Program-made: the position numbers and the translations under genes
Origin: Prolixibacteraceae bacterium
Lineage (GTDB): Bacteria > Bacteroidota > Bacteroidia > Bacteroidales > Prolixibacteraceae
Direction: 5' to 3'
Assembly: GCA_019163175.1 (NCBI GenBank)
Contig: JAFLKN010000022.1
Coordinates: 54,501-118,500, forward strand
Length of the DNA stretch: 64,000 nt
In this document: positions 37,131 to 43,078 of the stretch, piece after piece
Position numbering within the stretch: position 1 is the stretch's first letter
How the letters are laid out: the number at the start of each line of letters is the position of its first letter
Notes under the pieces: model-generated
Seen by the model: the letters and a program-made list of their open reading frames with translations, nothing else
The model's database searches: none
Told to the model about the DNA's origin: nothing

Positions 37131-37304
37131 AAATTTTTTTAACTTGATTGTATAAGCACAAAACTAAACACTTATCAAGCCGTTTGGTTTGTTCGTCGTA
37201 TGTTGAGTCAGCAAATTTGGTAATTATTTCAGAAAACCATTGCTGTCCGTATTTCAAATTCAATCGGGCGCTGAAACCATCCATTATTTTTATCTTTGAG
37301 GCAA

Positions 37305-37357
37305 ATCAGTCGCAATGTCCAGTCGCAGTTGCGAGTGAAAACTGCGACTGAACACTG
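37305..37357. repeat. AGTCGCAGTT hairpin upstream of the DUF4159 gene
   Basis: CAGTCGCAGTT (37320-37330) and AACTGCGACTG (37340-37350) form a perfect 11-bp stem, nested inside an ATCAGT/ACTGAT outer pair (37305 and 37352). It ends about 20 bp before the start codon at 37377 and may be a dispersed repeat or a translation-control hairpin. Confidence 0.5.
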
Positions 37358-37376
37358 ATCACTTTTTTTGCCTGAA

Positions 37377-38030
37377 ATGAGAAAGCTTGGATTGATACTA
37401 TTGATTTTTCTGCCGGTGATGGTTTTTTCGCAGACCACCTCCGTAAAAATTGCACTTTTAAAATATGGCGGTGGTGGCGACTGGTATTCCAATCCCACAT
37501 CGGTGCCCAACCTGATTGCTTTTTGCAACGACAACCTGAAAACAAACATTGATCCGGAACCCGGAACAGTTGAACCCGGAAGTGTTGAGCTATTCAACTA
37601 TGCATACGTGGATTTAACCGGACACGGCAATGTGTTTTTCTCTGACTCGGAGGCCGCTAATCTGCGCACTTATCTCGAATCAGGCGGTTTTTTGCATATC
37701 AGCGACAATTACGGGATCGATCAATTTATCCGTCGCGAAATGAAAAAGGTTTTTCCTGAACTTGATTTTGTAGAATTGCCCAACGATCACCCGATTTACA
37801 ATCAGAAATACCGTTTCCCCGAGGGGCTGCCCAAAATTCACGAACACGATAAAAAACCTGCTCAGGGATTTAGCCTGATTTACAAAGGACGACTTGTATG
37901 TTTTTATACCTATGAAAGCGACTTGGGCGATGGATGGGAAGACCGATCGGTGCATAACGATCCTGAAGATGTCCGTCAGAAAGCATTGCAGATGGGAGCC
38001 AACATCATCTCGTTTGTGTTTAATCAATAA
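37377..38030 (+). CDS. DUF4159 domain exported protein
   Basis: About 217 aa from the ATG at 37377, preferred over 37368 because it gives the compact signal MRKLGLILLIFLPVMVFSQ. The body matches DUF4159, a glutamine-amidotransferase-like Rossmann fold found in Bacteroidota: VKIALLKYGGGGDWY, YVDLTGHGNVFFSDSEAANLRTYLESGGFLHISDNYG and HPIYNQKYRFPEGLPKIHEHD. Catalytic Cys is not evident. It is followed after 6 bp by the flavoprotein gene, so they are co-transcribed. Function unknown. Confidence 0.88.
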   Translation: MRKLGLILLIFLPVMVFSQTTSVKIALLKYGGGGDWYSNPTSVPNLIAFCNDNLKTNIDPEPGTVEPGSVELFNYAYVDLTGHGNVFFSDSEAANLRTYLESGGFLHISDNYGIDQFIRREMKKVFPELDFVELPNDHPIYNQKYRFPEGLPKIHEHDKKPAQGFSLIYKGRLVCFYTYESDLGDGWEDRSVHNDPEDVRQKALQMGANIISFVFNQ

Positions 38031-38036
38031 GTATTT

Positions 38037-38612
38037 ATGAAAGTTATAGGAATTAACGGAAGTCCGCGCCGGGAAGGCAATACCAGTTTGCTGATTAAAA
38101 GCATTTTTGCAGAATTGGAAAAGGAAGGTATCGAAACCGAGTTTATTCAATTGGGCGGTAAACTGGTGCATGGTTGCACGGCCTGCGGAAAATGTCGTGA
38201 AATAAAGGATGGTCGCTGCCACATTAAAAACGATTTGCTCAACGAAATAATTGCCAAAATGGTGGAGGCTGATGGGATAATCCTGGGTTCGCCGGTTTAT
38301 TTTGCCGACATTACCACCGAAATGAAAGCGCTGATTGATGTTTCGGGCTATGTGACCCGCGGAAACGGACATTTGCTTCGCCGGAAAGTAGGCGCGGCTG
38401 TAATTGTTGAACGGCGTGGAGGCGCCTTGCATGCTTTCGAAACAATCAATAACTTTTTCCTGATTAACCAGATGATTGTTCCTGGGTCGAGTTACTGGAA
38501 TTTTGCTTTTGGCGGCAAACCCGGCGATGTACTGAACGACGAAGAAGGCATGCAAACTATGCGAACCTTGGGCGAAAATATGGCCTGGCTGATGAAGAAG
38601 CTGGAGGTGTAA
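38037..38612 (+). CDS. NAD(P)H-dependent FMN reductase with iron-sulfur flavoprotein Cys motif
   Basis: A 191-aa flavodoxin-fold protein. The FMN phosphate loop is INGSPRREGNTSLLI, and ILGSPVYFADITTEMKALIDVSGY lines the isoalloxazine site. HGCTACGKCREIKDGRC gives the spacing Cys-x2-Cys-x2-Cys-x7-Cys, which matches the compact [4Fe-4S] motif of iron-sulfur flavoproteins. It therefore may transfer electrons rather than act as a simple azoreductase. Confidence 0.88.
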   Translation: MKVIGINGSPRREGNTSLLIKSIFAELEKEGIETEFIQLGGKLVHGCTACGKCREIKDGRCHIKNDLLNEIIAKMVEADGIILGSPVYFADITTEMKALIDVSGYVTRGNGHLLRRKVGAAVIVERRGGALHAFETINNFFLINQMIVPGSSYWNFAFGGKPGDVLNDEEGMQTMRTLGENMAWLMKKLEV

Positions 38613-38639
38613 GGATCCTTTTAACGGTTATATTTCAAT

Positions 38640-39434
38640 TTATTTCACTCTTTCCTTCAATCGTTCAAACCTCAAACTATCCTTTGCCTCTGCCTTCGGG
38701 ACATCTTTATTTTTGATGTGTTTTATTATTTCTTCAGCGCGTTCTTTTGATTCGGGATGGGTGCTGATCCAGTAGATTTGGCTTGGTAAATGTTTGGTTT
38801 GATCGGCCAGCCGGTAAAGGAAATTGGCAAAGGGTTCAGGATTGATTCCTGCTTTTTCGAGGTAATCTACAGCAGTAAGGTCGGCTTCGGTTTCCAGACT
38901 GCGGTCATAGGCAGTTGACGACAAATGTTTGATCGCTTCTTTTATCATTTCAGCATTCCCGTTTCCGGTTGTCATCGAAATCAATACCGACAAACCAATT
39001 TCTTTAATCAGTTTATTCATTACATGGTTCTTTTCCATGTGTGCCAGTTCGTGACCAATTACACCGTACAATTCGGCTTCATTTTCACAGGCAGCAATCA
39101 ATCCCGAATAAATTACCAAATGGTTGTTTGGCAGTGCAAAGGCATTAATCTCGTCTTTCCGGAGCAAGTGGAGTTTTACTTTTTTCCGGTCAATTGTATT
39201 GGCCGTACAAATGCGGGTGAGCATAGAATCAACCGGCGAAACAATAGAATCTGAACTTATTTCGGTTTCCGAGCTTTTCAGCATCTTCCAGAATAAATCA
39301 CCAATTTTTTCTTCGGTATTTTGGGTAACTTGCTCAATATTGAAAAGCTTCATCCAGTCGACCTTCGATAATCCGAGCCAAACGGCCAAAATTAGCGCTA
39401 CCGAGATTATAAGTTCTATGAGTATTTTTTTCAT
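38640..39434 (-). CDS. M48 family zinc metallopeptidase
   Basis: A 264-aa membrane-anchored protease (hydrophobic residues 5-24, domain outside). The zinc-binding HELAH is at residues 128-132 and the third ligand lies in RSLETEADLTAVDYLEKAGI. The size and LPNNHLVIYSGL block fit the short Oma1/LoiP-like group, which degrades damaged envelope proteins. Immediately upstream lies a small ORF (39439-39525) that links it to the DUF4870 gene, so it is probably the last gene of the TM2-DUF2752-DUF4870 operon. Confidence 0.92.
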   Translation of the reverse strand: MKKILIELIISVALILAVWLGLSKVDWMKLFNIEQVTQNTEEKIGDLFWKMLKSSETEISSDSIVSPVDSMLTRICTANTIDRKKVKLHLLRKDEINAFALPNNHLVIYSGLIAACENEAELYGVIGHELAHMEKNHVMNKLIKEIGLSVLISMTTGNGNAEMIKEAIKHLSSTAYDRSLETEADLTAVDYLEKAGINPEPFANFLYRLADQTKHLPSQIYWISTHPESKERAEEIIKHIKNKDVPKAEAKDSLRFERLKERVK

Positions 39435-39438
39435 GTGT

Positions 39439-39525
39439 TTATAATTTGCTTTTTAACTGCCACATGGAACTCACCATGTTAATTATCATGCTGTTAACCA
39501 ATGTTTTTGATATGGCTCGTTTCAT
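39439..39525 (-). promoter_or_regulatory. Conserved leader with 28-codon MKRA small ORF before the M48 protease
   Basis: The ATG at 39525 overlaps the TGA of the DUF4870 gene (ATGA), reads MKRAISKTLVNSMIINMVSS and onward for 28 codons, and stops 4 bp before the protease ATG. Two parts match the leader of the TolC gene at 55256-55351: GCTCGTTTCAT (39515-39525) is identical and the 32-bp block 39441-39472 matches at 27 positions, both at the same distance from the downstream start codon. Confidence 0.5.
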
Positions 39526-39956
39526 CGATCTTTGCAGATTAAATGAGTTAAACCACCAATTACCCACCATTCAATATGTTTCCCCTTACGGGTAGCCACA
39601 GCTGTATAAATGGTGCCGATAAATTCGGTGAGGTTGAAAACAAAAATGGTGACGATGTAGGCAATATAGTTGTTGGTAATATTTTCAGGAGTAAAGATGA
39701 TGGAGATGGTCCACCAGAAGCCTACACTGTTAAAGGGTAACAAGAATAATTGTGACAACAAGGCCTGTATGCAATGCCACCTGACAAAATAAGTTCCTTT
39801 CAGGTTTCCGATATAAAATATGGAGGTGGCGATGAGGTTAATGATGGGCAAAGGTAATCCGCCCATAATGGCAATCAGCGACATGACGTAGCTGTTCGAG
39901 GCCTTTTCCAGTTCGTGTTCGTCGGGCTGGTAATGAAAATTTGAGGTGGCTATCAT
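39522..39956 (-). CDS. DUF4870-like membrane protein
   Basis: About 144 aa starting at the ATG at 39956, which overlaps the stop of the DUF2752 gene as ATGA; the longer frame to 40022 is therefore rejected. Three to four hydrophobic helices are visible (IAIMGGLPLPIINLIATSIFY, FVRWHCIQALLSQLFLLPF, YIAYIVTIFVFNL). The RWHCIQA segment resembles the FHxxQA core of DUF4870. Function unknown; commonly found with TM2 and DUF2752 genes. Confidence 0.8.
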   Translation of the reverse strand: MIATSNFHYQPDEHELEKASNSYVMSLIAIMGGLPLPIINLIATSIFYIGNLKGTYFVRWHCIQALLSQLFLLPFNSVGFWWTISIIFTPENITNNYIAYIVTIFVFNLTEFIGTIYTAVATRKGKHIEWWVIGGLTHLICKDR

Positions 39957-40363
39957 AGACCTTTGGCAATGTTCCAAATCCAATTCAGAAGCACGAGCAG
40001 GATAGCCGGGATGGCAATCCATTTTCGTTTCAGAACAAGTTCGGTACGGTTATAAAAATTGTACAGCGTGCTTTTCCGACTCAGAACATCGTAGATAATC
40101 CAAACCGGAAAAACAAGTAAAATGAATGTAAGAATTATTCCAAAAGGATTCCAGAGCAATGCTCCGGTAAAATCGCCTTTCAGAATTGACAGGACAGACC
40201 TTGTTGAACCACAAGAAGGGCAGGGTATACCTGTGACACGCTTAACCAAACATACACCGGGTTCCATAGATAAAGATACATTTCGGTGGTAAGTTAGCAT
40301 CAGCCAGATATACCCTGCTGCACAAGCCGTTGACAAGAGTACATACAACTTGTTTCTGCCCAT
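39953..40363 (-). CDS. DUF2752 membrane protein
   Basis: A 136-aa protein with about three membrane helices. The diagnostic CPSCGSTRSVL block lies between helices 1 and 2, preceded by VKRVTGIP, followed by LKGDFTGALLWNPFGI. It starts 6 bp after the TM2 gene and overlaps the next gene by 4 bp. Function unknown. Confidence 0.9.
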   Translation of the reverse strand: MGRNKLYVLLSTACAAGYIWLMLTYHRNVSLSMEPGVCLVKRVTGIPCPSCGSTRSVLSILKGDFTGALLWNPFGIILTFILLVFPVWIIYDVLSRKSTLYNFYNRTELVLKRKWIAIPAILLVLLNWIWNIAKGL

Positions 40364-40369
40364 ATAGGA

Positions 40370-40708
40370 TTAATAAAGAAGTTGCTGGATTTTCTGCATG
40401 TTTTTTTCGCGGGTTGCACCCATAATCAGGAACCAGTCGATAATTGCCCAAATACCTAAGCCACCGCATGTCAGAAGTTTACCTATACCCATACCGGTAT
40501 CTCCAATAAGAAAACGATCGATTCCTAAAGTACCGGCGAGTAAGGATACGATTAAACTTACGGTTGGGTCTTTCAATTGAACGGTTGAAATCATAGCCCA
40601 TTTCGAATCTTCCAGAGCAATCAGTCGTTCACGGATTCCGTTGATCTGATAACTTTCAAAATACTTGGCATTGGTCATGATGAACATGTCGACTTTCTGT
40701 GCTTCCAT
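40370..40708 (-). CDS. TM2 domain membrane protein
   Basis: A 112-aa protein: a soluble N-terminal ~50 residues followed by the TM2 domain, two helices joined by a short loop (SLIVSLLAGTLGIDRFLIGD, IGKLLTCGGLGIWAIIDWFLIM) with the family's GxDRFxxG...G..K..T.GG.G.W...D pattern. It heads the operon TM2-DUF2752-DUF4870-small ORF-M48. The precise role of bacterial TM2 proteins is unknown. Confidence 0.92.
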   Translation of the reverse strand: MEAQKVDMFIMTNAKYFESYQINGIRERLIALEDSKWAMISTVQLKDPTVSLIVSLLAGTLGIDRFLIGDTGMGIGKLLTCGGLGIWAIIDWFLIMGATREKNMQKIQQLLY

Positions 40709-40835
40709 AAAGTTAGTTTGTGTTTGTTGTCCCTACTCTTAAGGCTTTTCGGCAGCTCCCCGTTTGATAGGTGGTTTCAGGATTCCACTTTTTGCCTTAC
40801 TGAAATTCAGGCAAATTATTTGTTTATCATAGTCG

Positions 40836-40853
40836 CAAGTTAAACTATTTTGT
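40836..40853. repeat. 18-bp direct repeat, copy A
   Basis: CAAGTTAAACTATTTTGT, identical to 41540-41557. It lies 128 bp upstream of the TM2 operon start, on the far side of the hypothetical gene. Confidence 0.55.
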
Positions 40854-40899
40854 TCGAAAAATTGCTATCCTTTTTTGAATTTATTTAACATGTAGCCTA

Positions 40900-41505
40900 T
40901 TAAAAGAATCGCTCACTGGCTCTGATAATATTTTCAATTAGTTTCTCTCCCAGGTTAAAAAAGCAATCCACATCTTCTTTCCGACTGATCCATTGATTGG
41001 TTTCCAGCCCGATAACCTGTTGGCCTTTTAATTCGCTGATGACAGAAATGTAATTGTGTTGAATAATCAGTTTCAGTGGCTTGATCTGTTTCTCGATCTC
41101 CATAAAAAGATGAGCTTCTTTTTCGCTGAGCAAAACCTGGAAATTCCATTGTTTTGAAGCGCTGAGGGTAAAGTTGCTGTCGATGATACCAATGTCGGTT
41201 TTGCGTTTGTTGAATACCAAGATATTATCTGACCAATGTTTCCGGGATAGTTCCAATTCCATTTCCGGTTTCAGTCGAATTGCACAAAATATTCCGGCGA
41301 ATGTTTGCGATGAACCTAATTTTGCCCCATACGAATCGAACGTACAGAAAGTCAGGTTTCCCTTTTTAATGGTAATGTATTTGGTATTCAGGAATGGATC
41401 ATTGGGTGAAAGCAAAAGTCGTTTTTCGTCCAGATGAGTTTCGCATGCCAATCCGTTTTCTTTCGCGTATTTCAGTAGTTGGTTAAAAGGGTTGGGTTCG
41501 TCCAT
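40900..41505 (-). CDS. Hypothetical cytoplasmic protein
   Basis: A 201-aa protein without signal peptide or membrane segment. It starts MDEPNPFNQLLKYAKENGL and is a mix of short strands and helices with no motif I recognise. Its reading frame is intact and its codon use looks like that of its neighbours. It is flanked by two copies of an 18-bp repeat (40836 and 41540). I cannot assign a function. Confidence 0.65.
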   Translation of the reverse strand: MDEPNPFNQLLKYAKENGLACETHLDEKRLLLSPNDPFLNTKYITIKKGNLTFCTFDSYGAKLGSSQTFAGIFCAIRLKPEMELELSRKHWSDNILVFNKRKTDIGIIDSNFTLSASKQWNFQVLLSEKEAHLFMEIEKQIKPLKLIIQHNYISVISELKGQQVIGLETNQWISRKEDVDCFFNLGEKLIENIIRASERFF

Positions 41506-41539
41506 AGATTTTTGTATTTTACTTTCAATTTACATGCTC

Positions 41540-41557
41540 CAAGTTAAACTATTTTGT
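41540..41557. repeat. 18-bp direct repeat, copy B
   Basis: Second exact copy of CAAGTTAAACTATTTTGT, 35 bp upstream of the hypothetical gene start. The first ten bases recur at 41569-41578. Confidence 0.55.
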
Positions 41558-41719
41558 CCTAACAATTGCAAGTTAAACCAATGTTTATAAGTAGTTCAAT
41601 TCTTATTTAGGCAGAATTTCGTTTGTTAGCAATATTGTTTTTATTCTTTCAAAAAGTTCTTTTGTTATCTGTTTTGGTTATAAATTGACAGGCTTATTCG
41701 GTAAATCATTTTAGATCAT

Positions 41720-41727
41720 TATTTTTG
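41720..41727 (+). promoter_or_regulatory. Promoter -7 box for the chorismate mutase-like gene
   Basis: TATTTTTG fits TAnnTTTG and lies only 16 bp before the ATG at 41744, so the transcript would have a very short leader. No good -33 element is seen. Confidence 0.4.
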
Positions 41728-41743
41728 CGCCAAATTGAGGAAT

Positions 41744-42052
41744 ATGAAAGAAGCCAAAGCATGTGAGAATATTCACGAGATACGAGAATGTATTGACGAG
41801 ATTGATGAACAGATTCTTGTCTCTTTTGGGAAACGGATGGAATACGTAAAGGAGATTGTGAAATTTAAAACCGATGCTGACGGAATTGTAGCCCGCGACC
41901 GGCAATTGCAGTTGCTTCAAAAACGCAGGGAATGGGCTGTTGAATCAGGACTTGATCCGGATTTGTTTGAGGCAATGTATAAAATGCTTATCAACTGGAA
42001 TGTGCAAAAGGAAATGGAAATATTCAGGAACAAGGAAAACGCAAAAAATTAA
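41744..42052 (+). CDS. Chorismate mutase / isochorismate-pyruvate lyase-like protein (PchB type)
   Basis: About 102 aa from the ATG at 41744 (the frame also opens at a TTG at 41735, but the ATG has a GAGGA upstream). This is an all-helical AroQ-fold protein: the Arg of IRECIDEID, the Arg of KRMEYV and the Lys of EIVKFK fit active-site positions. The second half, RRWA-like REWAVESGLDP...MYKMLINWNVQKEME, resembles PchB more than EcCM. It could rearrange chorismate or split isochorismate. An aldolase gene follows 21 bp downstream. Confidence 0.8.
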   Translation: MKEAKACENIHEIRECIDEIDEQILVSFGKRMEYVKEIVKFKTDADGIVARDRQLQLLQKRREWAVESGLDPDLFEAMYKMLINWNVQKEMEIFRNKENAKN

Positions 42053-42073
42053 ACTCAATAAAAATAGTTCGAA

Positions 42074-43024
42074 ATGTATAAAGCAGATATTAAAGTTCTC
42101 GATTGCACCGTCCGCGATGGTGGTTTGATGAACAAATGGCAGTTTAGCGACGAATTTGTAAAAGGCGTGTACGATGCCTGCGTTGAAGCTGGTGTCGATT
42201 ACATGGAAATTGGCTACAAAAGCAGTGAAAAAGCATTTAGCCGTAAGGAAGTTGGCCCCTGGAAATTCTGTGCAGAAAGTGATTTGCGGCGGATTGTAGG
42301 GAATAATGATACCAAATTGAAATTGTCAGCCCTGGCCGATATCGGGCGAATTGATTTTGATGACATCCCGAATGCTGCCGACAGTGTTATCGATATGATG
42401 CGCATTGCCTGTTATGTGCATCAAATGGATAAGGCCGTTGAACTGGCGCATCATTGCATGGATAAAGGTTACGAAACAAGTATTAACCTGATGGCCGTTT
42501 CGAAAGTAAACGAACGCGATCTGGATGAAGCATTGATGGATTGCGCCAAATCGCGCGTTCCGATCATCTATTTGGTTGATAGTTTTGGAAGCATGTATTG
42601 CGAAACAACCCAACATCTCCTGAAAAAATACCAGGAAGCCTTACCCGGAAAAGAAATTGGGATTCATGCACACAATAACATGCAACTTGCCATGTCGAAT
42701 ACCATTACTGCTTTGATGGGCGGTGCGACTTATCTGGATGCAACTTTGCTCGGAATGGGGCGAGGTGCGGGCAATTGTCCTGTCGAGATTTTGATTGCTT
42801 TCCTGAAAAACCCCAAATACCGCTTGTTACCTTTATTGAAAGCCATTCAGGAACAAGTACTCCCATGGAACCGGAAAATTGATTGGGGATACCATGTTCC
42901 TTACCTGATTACCGGAGCTTTAAACGAACATCCGCGATCGGCAATGGCTTGGATGGACTCGGAACGGAAAGACGATTTTGTGTCGTTTATGAAAGAACTA
43001 CACGATTACGAATTACTGGAGTAA
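42074..43024 (+). CDS. DRE-TIM aldolase (HMG-CoA lyase/4-hydroxy-2-oxovalerate aldolase-like)
   Basis: A 316-aa TIM-barrel enzyme. LDCTVRDGGLMNKWQFSDEFV is the divalent-metal and catalytic-Arg motif (DxTxRDG) of the DRE-TIM superfamily. VDSFGSMYCETTQHLL and IGIHAHNNMQLAMSNTITALMGGATYLDATLLGMGRGAGNCPVEIL carry the metal-binding HxHNN and GxGRGAGN motifs. It lacks the C-terminal communication domain of HOA aldolases. Pairing with the PchB-like gene implies an aromatic/keto-acid pathway. The substrate is unknown. Confidence 0.85.
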   Translation: MYKADIKVLDCTVRDGGLMNKWQFSDEFVKGVYDACVEAGVDYMEIGYKSSEKAFSRKEVGPWKFCAESDLRRIVGNNDTKLKLSALADIGRIDFDDIPNAADSVIDMMRIACYVHQMDKAVELAHHCMDKGYETSINLMAVSKVNERDLDEALMDCAKSRVPIIYLVDSFGSMYCETTQHLLKKYQEALPGKEIGIHAHNNMQLAMSNTITALMGGATYLDATLLGMGRGAGNCPVEILIAFLKNPKYRLLPLLKAIQEQVLPWNRKIDWGYHVPYLITGALNEHPRSAMAWMDSERKDDFVSFMKELHDYELLE

Positions 43025-43048
43025 AACTTAAATTAAAAGTATAGATAG

Positions 43049-43077
43049 AAAAGAGGGCAGAAGTGTCCTCTTTTTTT
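43049..43077 (+). terminator. Terminator after the aldolase gene
   Basis: AAAAGAGGGC (43049-43058) pairs with GTCCTCTTTT (43065-43074, one G-T pair) and continues into a T7 tract. It also separates this operon from the convergent TonB receptor gene that ends at 43079. Confidence 0.85.
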
Positions 43078-43078
43078 A

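Noticed and set aside
37680..38555. 291-aa antisense ORF across DUF4159 and the flavoprotein gene
   Set aside because: It spans two well-supported genes on the other strand and shows no recognisable motif.
39957..40022. Longer start for the DUF4870-like gene (at 40022)
   Set aside because: The first 22 codons overlap the DUF2752 coding end; the ATG at 39956 overlaps its stop as ATGA and gives a standard length.
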